A DNA stretch of 64,000 bases from Granulicella sp. WH15. GTDB taxonomy: Bacteria; Acidobacteriota; Terriglobia; Terriglobales; Acidobacteriaceae. Shown here piece by piece: positions 41,677 to 51,723 of the stretch; the stretch's first letter is position 1; the number at the start of each line of letters is the position of its first letter. The position numbers were made by a program, and so were the translations under genes. The stretch is from assembly GCF_009914315.1 (NCBI RefSeq), contig NZ_CP042596.1, positions 2,046,001 through 2,110,000 on the forward strand, written 5' to 3'. The notes below the pieces were generated by a model, which saw only the letters and a program-made list of their open reading frames with translations, ran no database searches and had not been told where the DNA came from.

Positions 41677-42932
41677 AGAATCCAGCGGCGAGTGCTTTCC
41701 GCGCTTTGAGCATCTTCAATTTTCGTGTGTGGTCAGCGGGCGCTCTGGTCTCTAACATCGGGACATGGATGCAACGTGTTGCTCAGGACTGGCTCGTCCT
41801 TACGCAGCTCACACATCATGATGCCTCCGCTGTTGGGATCGTTATGGCGTTGCAGTTTGCACCGCAGCTTCTTTTGTTGCCTTGGACCGGGTTTGCCGCG
41901 GATCATCTCAACCAGCGCAAGCTCCTGATGGTCACCCAAGCGACGATGGGAGTGTTGGCCCTGGCTCTGGGAGTCCTTACGATCGCGGGCAACATCCGTC
42001 TTTGGCAGGTCTATGTATTTGCATTTTTGTTTGGCTCGGCGGCCGCATTGGATGCTCCCGTGCGCCAGACTTTCGTGGCCGAGTTGGTGGGCGACGAGCA
42101 CCTCCATAATGCAGTGGCGCTGAACTCTACATCCTTCAATGCTGGCCGTATGATCGGTCCTGCAGTTGCTGGTCTGCTCATAGCGAAGGTGGGAACTGGG
42201 TGGGCGTTTGCGATCAATGGCCTGTCATTCGCTGCGGTCTTGATCTCGATGTCGATGTTCCGCGTTTCCGAGCTGTATCCAAACACAAGAGCCCGACGCA
42301 GTGGCGGAGGTTTTCTAGAAGGATTCCGCTATGTCTGGGGTCGTCAGGATCTCCGAGCGATCCTGGTCATGCTGTTTCTGATCGGGACCTTCGGACTCAA
42401 CTTTCCGATCTTTACTTCGACGATGGCTGTCAAAGTCTTCCACACCGATGCACGAGGCTTCGGATTGCTGTCCTCCATCATGGCTATTGGTACCATCTCT
42501 GGAGCGTTGATCGCAGCAGGTCGTGCCAAGCCGAAGTTCGGCTCATTATTTGTCGGCTCAGTGGTCTTCGGAATCGGATGCACCCTGGCTGCGCTGGCGC
42601 CCGGTTACTGGTGGTTCGCCGCTGCTCTTGTGGTCATTGGTGTTGCGGCCCTGACACTTACCAACGCGACCAACAGTATGATGCAGCTCACGACAGAGCC
42701 TGCCATGCGCGGCCGAGTCATGGCCCTGCGCCTCGCCGTCGCGCTTGGAGGTACGCCGATAGGTGCTCCGATTGTGGGTTGGGTGGCAAACCGTTTCGGT
42801 CCCCGGTGGGCACTTGGCGTAGGTGCGTCATCGGGGTTTGCCGCGGCCCTGGTTGCGATATATGTCCTGACCAGACGAAGCGGATTGAACGATGCTGACT
42901 TGCCTCGATGGCGTCTCGGCAGTCGCACTTGA
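41673..42932 (+). CDS. MFS transporter (MFS_3/EntS-like exporter)
   Basis: A 419-residue twelve-helix transporter of the MFS_3 group. Recognisable parts are the N-terminal WSAGALVSNIGTWMQRVAQD and the loop motif DHLNQRKLLMVTQA, with a second-half repeat ending near GWVANRFGPRWALG. Likely an exporter of a siderophore-like, drug or phenolic compound. It is the last gene of the marR operon. The hairpin at 42948 follows. Confidence 0.88.
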   Translation: MKNPAASAFRALSIFNFRVWSAGALVSNIGTWMQRVAQDWLVLTQLTHHDASAVGIVMALQFAPQLLLLPWTGFAADHLNQRKLLMVTQATMGVLALALGVLTIAGNIRLWQVYVFAFLFGSAAALDAPVRQTFVAELVGDEHLHNAVALNSTSFNAGRMIGPAVAGLLIAKVGTGWAFAINGLSFAAVLISMSMFRVSELYPNTRARRSGGGFLEGFRYVWGRQDLRAILVMLFLIGTFGLNFPIFTSTMAVKVFHTDARGFGLLSSIMAIGTISGALIAAGRAKPKFGSLFVGSVVFGIGCTLAALAPGYWWFAAALVVIGVAALTLTNATNSMMQLTTEPAMRGRVMALRLAVALGGTPIGAPIVGWVANRFGPRWALGVGASSGFAAALVAIYVLTRRSGLNDADLPRWRLGSRT

Positions 42933-42947
42933 GTGATGCGATCTCCT

Positions 42948-42961
42948 CCCCCCACGGGGGG
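42948..42961. terminator. GC hairpin after MFS gene
   Basis: CCCCCC / GGGGGG around AC, just downstream of the MFS stop, followed by ATTGAAAC. It may end the transcript, though it lacks a T-run. The resemblance of its right side to a CRISPR repeat end is discussed and rejected below. Confidence 0.35.
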
Positions 42962-43055
42962 ATTGAAACTGTGACATCGGTTTATCGTCAGTGATCGCCT
43001 GCCGACAATGAGTGTATTACGAAGACAAATCGACCTTCGCAACGCATAGAGTCTT

Positions 43056-44021
43056 CTATCCGGTTACAACAATTTCGTGCTCTTCAGGGCCTTGCTTCGC
43101 AGAAATAGCGCGCAGCACACCCGGCCGAGCGTACTGTCTTGGAGAGCAGCCCATAATGCGGCGGAAGGCCTTACCGAAGGCGCTCTCAGACTCGTAGCCG
43201 AGCGACTGAGCGATAGCGGAGAGGCCGTCTGAGGAGTTCTTCAGCCGGTCGGCAGCCAGAAGCATGCGCCAGCGGGTGAGGTACTCCATGGGAGTGGTGC
43301 CGACGGTCTCGCGGAAGCGTAGTGCGAAGACCGAGCGCGACACGCCGACACGTTCGGCCAGCGATTGCAGCGTCCAGGGATATCCTGGGTCGTTGTGCAT
43401 GCTAATGATGGCGATGCTCATGTGCTTGTCAGACAGTGCAGAAAGCCAGCCTCGACCGGCGCTGGCGGCGTCAGCCAGATGCAGGCGCAGGGCTTGGATA
43501 AGCATCATGTAGGCGAGTTGTTGCGCAATCAGCGAACCACCGGGTTGTGGGTCCCGAAGCTCCTCGCGAAGGCGCTCGAGCGACCAGCGCATGGCGGCCT
43601 TGTCCGACTCGCGGCGGATGTGGACGATGGACGGCAGCGAGCTCAGAAGCATCTCGGCGTGGCTTCCTGTGAACCCGAAGAAGCCTCCTGCGATGTATCG
43701 GGCACCTTCGGGGACCACCGGGACGTCCTTGCCTTTGCTGAGGTAGCCCCACGCGAGTGTGTAGTGGACCGGTTCGAGCGAGAGATCCGTGGTGAGCCGG
43801 AAGGGAAGTCCGCGCGGGAGCAGGAAACAGTCCCCGGCCTGGAGTAACACAGGCTCGGGCACGCCTTCGACCACCAGCCAGCATTGGCCGGCGAGCATGG
43901 CGTAGCACTTGATGCCCTGATGCTTCGGGAAGTAAATGGCCATATCGCCCGGCACCATAAAGCCGCCGGAGGTTAAGCTCTGAGGCTTGAGCAGGGCCAG
44001 AACCTCGGAGAGAGGATCCAT
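43056..44021 (-). CDS. AraC-family transcriptional regulator (Cupin_6 type)
   Basis: A 321-residue regulator. An N-terminal cupin (MDPLSEVLALLKPQS; LLQAGDCFLLPRG) is followed by two helix-turn-helices (WTLQSLAERVGVSRSVFALR; LSAIAQSLGYESESAFGKAF). The ATG at 44021 matches the usual family start; an in-frame ATG at 44099 would add 26 residues. It is divergent from the NAD(P)-dependent oxidoreductase at 44198, which is its probable target, as is common for this subfamily. Confidence 0.88.
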   Translation of the reverse strand: MDPLSEVLALLKPQSLTSGGFMVPGDMAIYFPKHQGIKCYAMLAGQCWLVVEGVPEPVLLQAGDCFLLPRGLPFRLTTDLSLEPVHYTLAWGYLSKGKDVPVVPEGARYIAGGFFGFTGSHAEMLLSSLPSIVHIRRESDKAAMRWSLERLREELRDPQPGGSLIAQQLAYMMLIQALRLHLADAASAGRGWLSALSDKHMSIAIISMHNDPGYPWTLQSLAERVGVSRSVFALRFRETVGTTPMEYLTRWRMLLAADRLKNSSDGLSAIAQSLGYESESAFGKAFRRIMGCSPRQYARPGVLRAISAKQGPEEHEIVVTG

Positions 44022-44197
44022 ACGGAGAGTAGACGCCAGACCTGGCTGCAAGAACTGAGTCTCGGATTTTGGGGGAGACAAGACGATTGAGCCGATCATG
44101 CGGACTTTTAGTATAGATCGTCCGGATGTTGAGATCCATCTATTGATCGTCGGCGCAGATAGGCCGCGTGTTCTTGAGATCTAAAGGAGAGATTGTT

Positions 44198-45088
44198 ATG
44201 CGTATCTTTATAACTGGAGCGCCCGGTTTTATTGGGTCGGAGCTTGTGCCGGAGCTAATCAAAGCGGGGCATAGCGTACTGGGGCTGACGCGCTCGGACG
44301 TCGGTGCTGAAAAACTACGTGCGGTGGGAGCCGAGGTGCTGCATGGAAATATCGAGGACCTCGACAGCCTGCGCAAGGGCGCAGCCGATTCCGATGGCGT
44401 GATCCACCTGGCCTTCAACCATGACTTCTCCCAGTTTGAGAAGAACGCTGCAGATGATCGCAATGCGATCATCGCGATGGGGGAGGTACTGCTGGGCTCG
44501 AACCGGCCGTTCGTCGTGACCTCAGGCACGGCGATCGCAGCTAACGAGAACGGCAAGGCATCGACGGAGGACGGCCCGACTGCTGCATGGAACCCGCGTG
44601 CGGCTTCGGAGGCGGCAGTGAAGAAGTTGACGGCGCGCGGCGTGAACACCTCAGTGGTGCGGTTACCGCAGGTTCACGACACACGCAAGCAAGGGCTGGT
44701 GCCCTATCTCCTTGCCGTGGCCCGCGAAAAGGGAGTCTCGGCATATATCGGCGACGGCAGCAATCGCTGGCCCGCGGCGCACGTCTCCGATGTGGCACGC
44801 TTGTACCGTCTGGCATTTGAGAGGGCAGAGCCGGGCGCGATCTACCATGCGGTGGACGAGGAGGGCGTGACCATGAAGGCCATCGTCGAAGCGCATGGCC
44901 GGGGACTAAAAGTGCCGGTGGTCAGCATCAAGCCCGAGGAGGCTGAGGCACACTTCGGCTGGCTTGGCCGCTTCGCCGGGCATGATATGCCGTCCTCGAG
45001 CGCTATCACGCAACAGAAGCTGAACTGGAAGCCAACCGGGCCGGGCCTGATCGCCGACCTGGACGGTATGGACTACACGCAAGCCTGA
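44198..45088 (+). CDS. NAD(P)-dependent oxidoreductase, extended SDR/epimerase family
   Basis: A 296-residue atypical extended SDR. The nucleotide motif is FITGAPGFIGSELV, and the region VVTSGTAIAANENG to WNPRAASEAAV lacks the classic YxxxK, as often seen in this subfamily. ATG at 44198 with AAAGGAGAG upstream is preferred over the 30-bp longer start. Divergent AraC gene likely regulates it. Substrate unknown. Confidence 0.88.
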   Translation: MRIFITGAPGFIGSELVPELIKAGHSVLGLTRSDVGAEKLRAVGAEVLHGNIEDLDSLRKGAADSDGVIHLAFNHDFSQFEKNAADDRNAIIAMGEVLLGSNRPFVVTSGTAIAANENGKASTEDGPTAAWNPRAASEAAVKKLTARGVNTSVVRLPQVHDTRKQGLVPYLLAVAREKGVSAYIGDGSNRWPAAHVSDVARLYRLAFERAEPGAIYHAVDEEGVTMKAIVEAHGRGLKVPVVSIKPEEAEAHFGWLGRFAGHDMPSSSAITQQKLNWKPTGPGLIADLDGMDYTQA

Positions 45089-45232
45089 GTCGGCTGACGG
45101 CGCACCGGCGGTTACCCGTAGAGCGCCGGTGCGCCAGATGAAAACAGGGCTGCGATGTGGCTTGGAGCAATTCATCTGTACACCGAAGGGCTTGCCTGAA
45201 GATAACGATAAACTGGGTGAGATTCAGATAGT

Positions 45233-46504
45233 ATGGACGGAATCGCCATGTTATCGACCGAGGTCCATCGCTCCAGACGGCAGATGTTTTTGTGGCTTGT
45301 AACAGCCTGCGCGGCGCTCTTTTTTTGCTTTCGCGGGCCATACAGGGCTATCTACCATATGGGCACGGATTTTGCCTCGCCTTATGTCGCGGGATGGCGG
45401 TTTTGGCATGGGGTGAACCCGTATCCACAAGAAGGCTTTTTGAATCTTTGGCATACGCTGGGAGCGCCGCTGTCCGTTCAACTGAACCAGTCGGATTCCA
45501 GCCCGGTATATCCTCCCCTTACTTTGGTCTGGATGGCCCCCTTTTGCGCACTGCCGTGGCATGTGGCGGTCGTCCTCTATACCGTGCTTTGCGCCACCCT
45601 GTATATCGCCCTGCTTCTTCGCCTGGGCAGGCTACTCCCGGGCAAGGACTTGAGGCTATTGCTACTCGCCTATGGCTTGGCGTTCTCTCCGATTCACGCT
45701 GGAATGGCCACGGCCAATTTGAGCATTCTCGGTTTTATCCTTGCGGCTCATGCTCTCCTGTCAATTCGAAGCAGCCCCGCGATTGCCGGTATCCTCGTGG
45801 CTCTGGCTCTGTGTTTCAAGCCGACGATCGGTGCGCCTGCTGCCGCGCTGCTCCTGTTTTTCTGCTGCTGGACGGAACTAGCCTGGTGCATCTCCGTTAC
45901 CGGAGCCGCAGCCATCTTTTCCTACTGGAAGCTGCACGCTGTCCCAGGTTGGAAAGAGGTGTATAGCAGCAATGTTCATTATCTGTTTGGTCCTCATGGA
46001 GTCGCCAGTTACTACACTTTGGCGGACTCTCGCTTCGATCTGCTGAATCTGGAAGTCCCTTTGTATGGGATGACGCGTAGTTTTCTGCTCACGAATCTTT
46101 TTGCCTATGGCATCACGGCGATCCTGTTTGCCTGGTGGGCATGGAAGTTCATTCCTTTGCAGCGGCTCGACTGGGCTGCAATTTCGTCACTTTGCCTGAT
46201 CGCATTGCTTCCTGTTTATCAGCGCAACTATTGCGCGGGCTTTGTGATCTTCGCGGTTTTATGGGCTTTGGCCAAGGGCAAGGAAAGTGGACAGGCGCGC
46301 CTTCTTCTTCTGTTGTCGGTATGTTTTCTCGTGCCTGGTGAGGCCCTTCTCAGGAGCTACTCTTCGCACCTGCCAGCTTTTCTTCTTGCCCCTCTATGGA
46401 AGAACCTTTTGTTCGCCTATGACACATGGGCGATCGTCGGAATGATCGTTCTTGTCCTCGCAAGCCGTGACTCCGCACCTCCCTCCGCAGCCGCAACCAA
46501 ATAG
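45233..46504 (+). CDS. GT87/DUF2029-type membrane glycosyltransferase
   Basis: A 423-residue polytopic protein with about ten helices. An early lumenal motif DFASPYVAGWRFWHGVNPYP carries the acidic residue and NPY typical of GT-C type GT87 enzymes, and YPPLTLVWMAPF and ALCFKPTIGAPA fit the same family. Such enzymes use polyprenyl-phosphate sugars, often mannose. The acceptor is unknown. The ATG at 45233 or the internal one at 45248 can serve as start. Confidence 0.8.
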   Translation: MDGIAMLSTEVHRSRRQMFLWLVTACAALFFCFRGPYRAIYHMGTDFASPYVAGWRFWHGVNPYPQEGFLNLWHTLGAPLSVQLNQSDSSPVYPPLTLVWMAPFCALPWHVAVVLYTVLCATLYIALLLRLGRLLPGKDLRLLLLAYGLAFSPIHAGMATANLSILGFILAAHALLSIRSSPAIAGILVALALCFKPTIGAPAAALLLFFCCWTELAWCISVTGAAAIFSYWKLHAVPGWKEVYSSNVHYLFGPHGVASYYTLADSRFDLLNLEVPLYGMTRSFLLTNLFAYGITAILFAWWAWKFIPLQRLDWAAISSLCLIALLPVYQRNYCAGFVIFAVLWALAKGKESGQARLLLLLSVCFLVPGEALLRSYSSHLPAFLLAPLWKNLLFAYDTWAIVGMIVLVLASRDSAPPSAAATK

Positions 46505-46947
46505 TTTTCACCTGGTGGATGTGTCTTCTTATCGAAGACTCGACGACCTGTGCCTGCTGGATTGCTGCGGCGCGGAAGAGATATCTCGCAGGTTGAGTCA
46601 CCGTTGGGGACTAATTCAGCGGATTGCTCGCTAAGCTACCGGGTCCGATATCTAGATATCTATTAGTTCTTTACGCTTCCATGAAATTTGCGTTGCTGTG
46701 GCTTTAATTTGGATGGCTTGCGGAGTTATCTAAAGGTAAACCAAAGGTTCAATCGTTGAAATTGATTTCAAGCCGCTCGATGACGAGGGAAGGCTTGAAG
46801 TCTTGCAGTTTCCAATAGGCGATTCTTCCGCAACAGTACATCGACTGCCATGAAATTTGTTCATGGCAGGGAAGTTGATCGCTTGACTGAAATCAGAATT
46901 TTGAGATGGTGCAGATCGTTCTCGAAATTAAATAAGAGAGGAAAAAG
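46505..46947. other. intergenic region upstream of propeller gene
   Basis: About 440 AT-richer bases without a gene. It contains a perfect 14-bp palindrome GATATCTAGATATC at 46647-46660. A purine-rich ribosome binding site (AGAGAGGAAAAAG) ends the region. The palindrome may be an operator for the downstream gene; no family assignment is possible. Confidence 0.45.
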
Positions 46948-47991
46948 ATGTTTATTCGTAAGTCGATTTATGCTGCGCTGGCGCTGACGACATGCCTGCC
47001 CACGCTTCCCGCTCGAGCAGCGGATATGAAGTCACCCATCACGCTTGTCTCTCAGACAGAGTTGCCCGAGATTGTGGGCGACTTCGATCATCTTACCGTT
47101 GACCTCAAGCGCAAGCATCTATTCGTAACAGCGGAGGTTCATCACTCTGTTGAGATGTTCGACCTGATGACTGGAAAACATCTGCAGAGCATTGGCGGAT
47201 TTAAGACTCCGCACTCCATCGCCTTTTCCCCCGAAAAGGATGAGTTGATGATCTGCGATGGAGGCGATTCTTCTCTCGTCCTGATATCGGGCGAGGACTT
47301 TCATCGACTGGATCGCATCCAGCTTGTGGATGGTTCAGCGACGGGCAAGGGCGACTCGCCGGACGCCGCATATTACGACAAGGAGAATCGCCTTTATTAC
47401 ATCGGCAACGGAGGCGTATCCGCAAAGATGGAGACCTCTAAGATCTCGATTTTCTCGGTGGACCAGGGAAAGCTCATCGGTGACTTCGATGTAGATGGGA
47501 ATAATGTTGAGGCGATAGGGATCGATCGCAGCGCCAATCGGCTTTACGTCAATATCCGCGATAAGAAGCAGGTTGGGGTATACGATCTCTCCACGCGCAA
47601 GCTCATCACGACTTGGACAGCTCTCGATATGAACAGGAATACCGCTCTGATCGTGGATTCGAAGTTGCACCGCATCTTTGTGGGTGGGCGTAAACCCGGG
47701 CAGCTCTATGTCTTCAATCCTGAGGGCAAGATCGTTCAACAGCTCTCAATGGTTGAGAACAATGACGACATGAACTGGGATGCAGCAGCGAAGCTGCTAT
47801 ACGTAAGTGGAAGCCAGGGATTGAGCATCTATCACCAGGACACTCCCGACAGCTATACCGAAGTGGCGCGGATTCCGACGAACGGTGGTAAGACGGCGCT
47901 CCTGGTGCCGCAGGCCGGGATCTTCTTCGTCATTCATCCCAAGACCGACATTGATGGCGCGGGTCTGCTCGTATACAAGGTGAAGCCTTAG
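46948..47991 (+). CDS. secreted YncE-like beta-propeller protein
   Basis: A 347-residue protein with a signal peptide (MFIRKSIYAALALTTCLPTL to ARAAD) and repeated propeller blades (GDFDHLTVDLKRKHLFVTAE; IGIDRSANRLYVNIRDKKQV). Such YncE/YVTN-type proteins are periplasmic or exported and often bind DNA, metals or redox partners; no specific ligand is visible. GAGAGGAAAAAG precedes the ATG. No operon partner is obvious. Confidence 0.85.
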   Translation: MFIRKSIYAALALTTCLPTLPARAADMKSPITLVSQTELPEIVGDFDHLTVDLKRKHLFVTAEVHHSVEMFDLMTGKHLQSIGGFKTPHSIAFSPEKDELMICDGGDSSLVLISGEDFHRLDRIQLVDGSATGKGDSPDAAYYDKENRLYYIGNGGVSAKMETSKISIFSVDQGKLIGDFDVDGNNVEAIGIDRSANRLYVNIRDKKQVGVYDLSTRKLITTWTALDMNRNTALIVDSKLHRIFVGGRKPGQLYVFNPEGKIVQQLSMVENNDDMNWDAAAKLLYVSGSQGLSIYHQDTPDSYTEVARIPTNGGKTALLVPQAGIFFVIHPKTDIDGAGLLVYKVKP

Positions 47992-48226
47992 GACGATTGG
48001 GCCGTTATGACACAAGCAAAGCCTTCCTGGCGGTCTTTTATGAGGTTGGGAAGGTTTTGTTTTGTGATTTGGAGGGAGGAACGAATAAAGCCTCTCCCGG
48101 CTGTCTTTTTGGCGAAGCACCGAGAGAGGCCCGAGATCGACAACCGAAGGCTGACGATATCTTTCAAATATATCCGAAGTCTACCTATTCGGCCTAAGGC
48201 TGAATGGGCTTTTTAGTAGAGAAAGT

Positions 48227-48385
48227 CTAGTCGAAGTTGGTCGATCTGGTTACGGTCTCCCACGCCGCGAACTCGGAGTGCAGGGAGTCCAGATCCTTGC
48301 CTACGTACTCCAGCGCGTCGGGTCCCAACAGCAGGTGAGCCGGCGGATTCTCTAAGCCAGGCAGTATGACGAGGGTTCGTCCGGC
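48227..48385 (-). pseudogene. remnant of a short-chain dehydrogenase, C-terminus
   Basis: About 50 codons on the minus strand read LENPPAHLLLGPDALEYV and end in EFAAWETVTRSTNFD, which is the usual C-terminal end of SDR oxidoreductases (PPxxLxLGxDAL...W...S). No Rossmann or YxxxK part lies upstream; the frame loses homology before 48385. It is a deletion remnant next to the OxyR-like gene. Confidence 0.6.
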
Positions 48386-48642
48386 CTTTGATCGAATAAC
48401 GGATTGCCATCGTATACGTCCTTTCCCTGTAAAAAGCCTTGGCACACATCGCGGTGGTTACATCGCAAGTACTGCAAGATTACGCAACAACCTCCGGGGC
48501 ATCAAACCGCGCAAGCTTCTGTGTCTCGTATATGCAGCTAGTGGCCGTGCCTTCCCGGTCGAGACGACATTCCCATAAACGCGTGAAGGGTATCTGCAAG
48601 CGCCTCAATTGATCTCCGGCCGGGTTTATCATCAGAATAAGA

Positions 48643-49533
48643 ATGGAAATCCATCAACTTCGTTACTTCTGCGCAGTCGTAGAAACGGGTAGCTTTACCA
48701 AGGCCGCAGAACGAGAGGGCATCGCACAGCCCTCGCTCTCGCAGCAGATCCGTCGATTGGAACAATCGTTGGGCGCAGAGTTGTTTGTGCGCCAGAGCCG
48801 CGTTATTCGACTGACTCATGCAGGCACGGTGCTTTATCCGTACGCGCAGGAGATCCTAAAGCAATCGAAGCGAGCCTCTGCGCAGGTCCGCCAGCTTGAA
48901 ACAGATATTCGCGGGCCTCTGCGGATTGGCGTGATCCCAACCGTGTTGCCTTATCTGGTCGCTCCGCATCTTCCCGAATTCTCCCGCCAATATCCTGAGG
49001 TCGACGTCATCCTTACAGAAGACATCACAAGCAGCCTGGTGCAGAAGCTGCGCACAACTGACCTCGATCTCATCGTCGTAAGCCTTCCACTGCGAGACCC
49101 GGATATCGTGTGCAGCGAACTCATGCACGATCCGCTGGTGCTGGTAACGCCTGAGAATCACAGGCTCATCTCTCCGCAGGAGACGCGCAACTTCGATCTC
49201 TCCGGCGAACGGCTCATGCTGCTCAAGGAAGGGCATTGCTTTCGCGAGAACATGCTCACGGCCTGCAAGCGTAACAGTGCGGAGATGGCGCCGGTATTTG
49301 AGTCCGATCACTTCGGCTCAATCTTTCCTCTTGTCGCAGCAGGGGCAGGGGTTACGATCGCACCTCTGATGGCTGCCTCCCACGCCGCGCATTGCACGAT
49401 CAGCCCATTGCCCAAGCCGCAGTTTCGCCGCATCGGTTATGCAAGGTTGAAGACGAATGCCACTTTCAAGCCTCTGAGTGCTTTTATAAAATGGCTGCGT
49501 TCTGTAGCCTCCGAGAGATCGAAAGCGATGTAA
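48643..49533 (+). CDS. OxyR-like LysR regulator
   Basis: A 296-residue LysR protein with the HTH VVETGSFTKAAEREGIAQPS and an effector domain containing two cysteines, GHCFRENMLTAC, nine residues apart, as the redox pair C199/C208 of OxyR. A peroxide-sensing role is therefore likely. It lies 125 bp upstream of an exported catalase, the natural target. The ATG at 48643 has only a weak upstream Shine-Dalgarno. Confidence 0.88.
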   Translation: MEIHQLRYFCAVVETGSFTKAAEREGIAQPSLSQQIRRLEQSLGAELFVRQSRVIRLTHAGTVLYPYAQEILKQSKRASAQVRQLETDIRGPLRIGVIPTVLPYLVAPHLPEFSRQYPEVDVILTEDITSSLVQKLRTTDLDLIVVSLPLRDPDIVCSELMHDPLVLVTPENHRLISPQETRNFDLSGERLMLLKEGHCFRENMLTACKRNSAEMAPVFESDHFGSIFPLVAAGAGVTIAPLMAASHAAHCTISPLPKPQFRRIGYARLKTNATFKPLSAFIKWLRSVASERSKAM

Positions 49534-49658
49534 TTCGCCGTATTTTTACTTATAAGAAATCTCTATACATGGCATAGGTCGAGTCGGCTACCTCCTGATG
49601 CGCTCACCCGATAGGGTGGAGATGCGGCGTTCATCGCCGTGCATACATGGAGAGATTG

Positions 49659-51185
49659 ATGAAAGTACCGATAGTAGCCGCTCTATTCCTGGGTGGAGGC
49701 CTTCTCTTTGCGCAACAGCAACAGAAGCAGCTCACCACAAACGCCGGAGCCCCCGTCGGGGACAATCAGAATACCCAGACGGCTGGTCCGGACGGACCTC
49801 AACTTCTCCAGGACATTCACGCCATCGAAAAGCTCTCCGCATTTGATCGCGAGCGTATTCCCGAGCGGGTTGTGCACGCACGAGGTGTAGGGATTCACGG
49901 CGTCTTCGTCAGCTATGGAGACTTTTCGCAGTACACGAAGGCCGAGTTCCTGAATGCGAAGGGCAAGGAGACGCCGCTCTTCGTGCGCTTCTCGACCGTG
50001 ATGAACTCCATGGGTTCGCCTGAGACTCTGCGTGACCCGCGCGGCTTTGCCGTAAAGTTCTACACGCAGGAGGGAAACTACGATATCGTTGGCAACAACC
50101 TTCCGGTCTTTTTCATTCGTGATGCCATCAAGTTCCCAGACTTTGTACACGCGCTGAAACCGTCGCCTGTTACCAATCGGCAGGACCCGAACCGAATGTT
50201 CGACTTCCTCTCTCTGGCTCCTGAGTCCACAAATATGTTGACTTACGTCTACTCCAATTTGGGAACTCCAGCGAACTACCGCCAGATGAATGGATTTGGA
50301 GTACACGCTTTTGAGTGGGTCAACGCCAACGGAAAAGTCATATACGTAAAGTACAAGTGGACCTCGCTGCAGGGAGTGGAAAATATTACGCCACGCACCA
50401 ACGCCGAGGTTCTGGTCAAGAACTATCAGGTTGCAACGGATGATATGTACGAGCAGGTAGGCAAGGGCAACTATCCTTCCTGGGAACTTAGCGTTCAGAT
50501 CGTAACTCCTGAGGAGCTATCTAAGTTTGACTTCAATCCGTTCGATGACACGAAGATCTGGCCAGAGAACGTTGTGCCATCAATGAAGATCGGTAAAATG
50601 ACGCTTAACAAGATGCCGGATAACTACTTTCAGGAGACGGAGCAGGCTGCCTTCGCACCGGGAAATCTAGTGCCGGGTATCGAGGCTTCGCCGGATCGTA
50701 TGCTTCAGGGCCGACTCTTTGCTTACCTCGATACGCAGCGATATCGCGTCGGACCAAACTTCCAGCAGTTGCCGATCAATCGTCCAGTGTCAGCGGTCAA
50801 TAGCTACAACCAGAATGGGCCGATGGATGCGCGGCAGACGCATGGCGGGATCAACTATCAGCCCAATCATGCTGCAACCACCATCGCGGACAATGCGAAG
50901 TTTGATGTAGCGCCGATTGCAGTAACCGGTGCGATCCAGCAAAAGAAGATCGCCAATCCGGATAACTACCGTCAGGCTGGCGATCTCTACCGCTCGCTCA
51001 GCAAGCAGGATCAGGACGATCTCATCACCAACCTGGTGGGCGATCTGTCCGGTGTACGTGACCGTGCGATTGTCGTCGAGATGGTTAGCCACTTCTATAA
51101 GGCCGATTCCGAGTATGGAACTCGTCTTGCCAAGGGGCTGAATCTGGATTTGCAAAAGGTAACTGAACGCGCCGCGCAACTCTAA
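49659..51185 (+). CDS. exported catalase (KatB-like, monofunctional haem catalase)
   Basis: A 508-residue catalase with a signal peptide (VPIVAALFLGGGLLFAQ), so it is exported to the periplasm. Catalytic residues are His in ERVVHARGVG, Asn in YDIVGNNLPVFFIRD and the proximal Tyr in RLFAYLDTQRYR. The ATG at 49659 has GGAGAG upstream; the ATG at 49647 is an alternative. It is under likely OxyR control and is followed by two exported ankyrin proteins, as in katB-ankB modules of other bacteria. Confidence 0.94.
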   Translation: MKVPIVAALFLGGGLLFAQQQQKQLTTNAGAPVGDNQNTQTAGPDGPQLLQDIHAIEKLSAFDRERIPERVVHARGVGIHGVFVSYGDFSQYTKAEFLNAKGKETPLFVRFSTVMNSMGSPETLRDPRGFAVKFYTQEGNYDIVGNNLPVFFIRDAIKFPDFVHALKPSPVTNRQDPNRMFDFLSLAPESTNMLTYVYSNLGTPANYRQMNGFGVHAFEWVNANGKVIYVKYKWTSLQGVENITPRTNAEVLVKNYQVATDDMYEQVGKGNYPSWELSVQIVTPEELSKFDFNPFDDTKIWPENVVPSMKIGKMTLNKMPDNYFQETEQAAFAPGNLVPGIEASPDRMLQGRLFAYLDTQRYRVGPNFQQLPINRPVSAVNSYNQNGPMDARQTHGGINYQPNHAATTIADNAKFDVAPIAVTGAIQQKKIANPDNYRQAGDLYRSLSKQDQDDLITNLVGDLSGVRDRAIVVEMVSHFYKADSEYGTRLAKGLNLDLQKVTERAAQL

Positions 51186-51259
51186 CAAACAATCAATTAC
51201 TGATGCTGGGTGCAGCCCTGAGCAAGGGCTGCACTCAATATCTTCAAAGTTCTGATGCC

Positions 51260-51700
51260 ATGAAAAAAATACTTGTGTTGTCGCTGTTATGGATCGCCAC
51301 TACCACTTTTGTTCAGGCCGAGGCCAAGGATCTATTCACCGCTGCGCGCGCGAACGATGTAACACTGGCGGCAGCTCTGATCGACTCCGGTGCTGACATT
51401 AATCAGCAAGACGACAAGGGCTATACGCCGCTTATTCTTGCGACTTATGACGGGAGTTACGAGGTCGCCCAGCTATTGCTTAAGCACCATGCCGATACGG
51501 AGAAGAAAGACCATTCGGGCAGAACGGCACTTATGGGAGTGGCTTTCAAGGGAGATGAGAGAGAAGCGCAACTCCTGCTGAGTAACGGAGCCAGAGCTGA
51601 TGCCAAAGATGCAAAAGGCCTCACCAGCATGATGTATGCCGTCATGTTCGGAAGGCTTTCGGTAATTAAGGTTCTAAGAGAAAACAAAATTTCTGGATGA
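51260..51700 (+). CDS. exported ankyrin-repeat protein (AnkB-like), first copy
   Basis: A 146-residue protein with a signal peptide (VLSLLWIATTTFVQAEA) and about four ankyrin repeats (DDKGYTPLILATYDGSYEVA; DHSGRTALMGVAFKGDEREA). It follows the catalase gene by 74 bp. AnkB-type proteins are needed for periplasmic catalase activity in pseudomonads, so a chaperone or anchor role for this catalase is likely. The next gene is a close paralogue. Confidence 0.85.
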   Translation: MKKILVLSLLWIATTTFVQAEAKDLFTAARANDVTLAAALIDSGADINQQDDKGYTPLILATYDGSYEVAQLLLKHHADTEKKDHSGRTALMGVAFKGDEREAQLLLSNGARADAKDAKGLTSMMYAVMFGRLSVIKVLRENKISG

Positions 51701-51723
51701 CTACTGGCGATGGAGGTAGAAGA

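Noticed and set aside
42942..42969. CRISPR-repeat-like sequence (C-rich, G-rich, ending ATTGAAAC)
   Set aside because: Single copy, no spacer array, no cas genes in the window. Best read as a GC hairpin after the MFS gene.
48007..48216. 69-residue ORF downstream of the propeller gene
   Set aside because: No ribosome binding site, improbable composition, competing equally good frames in the same interval.
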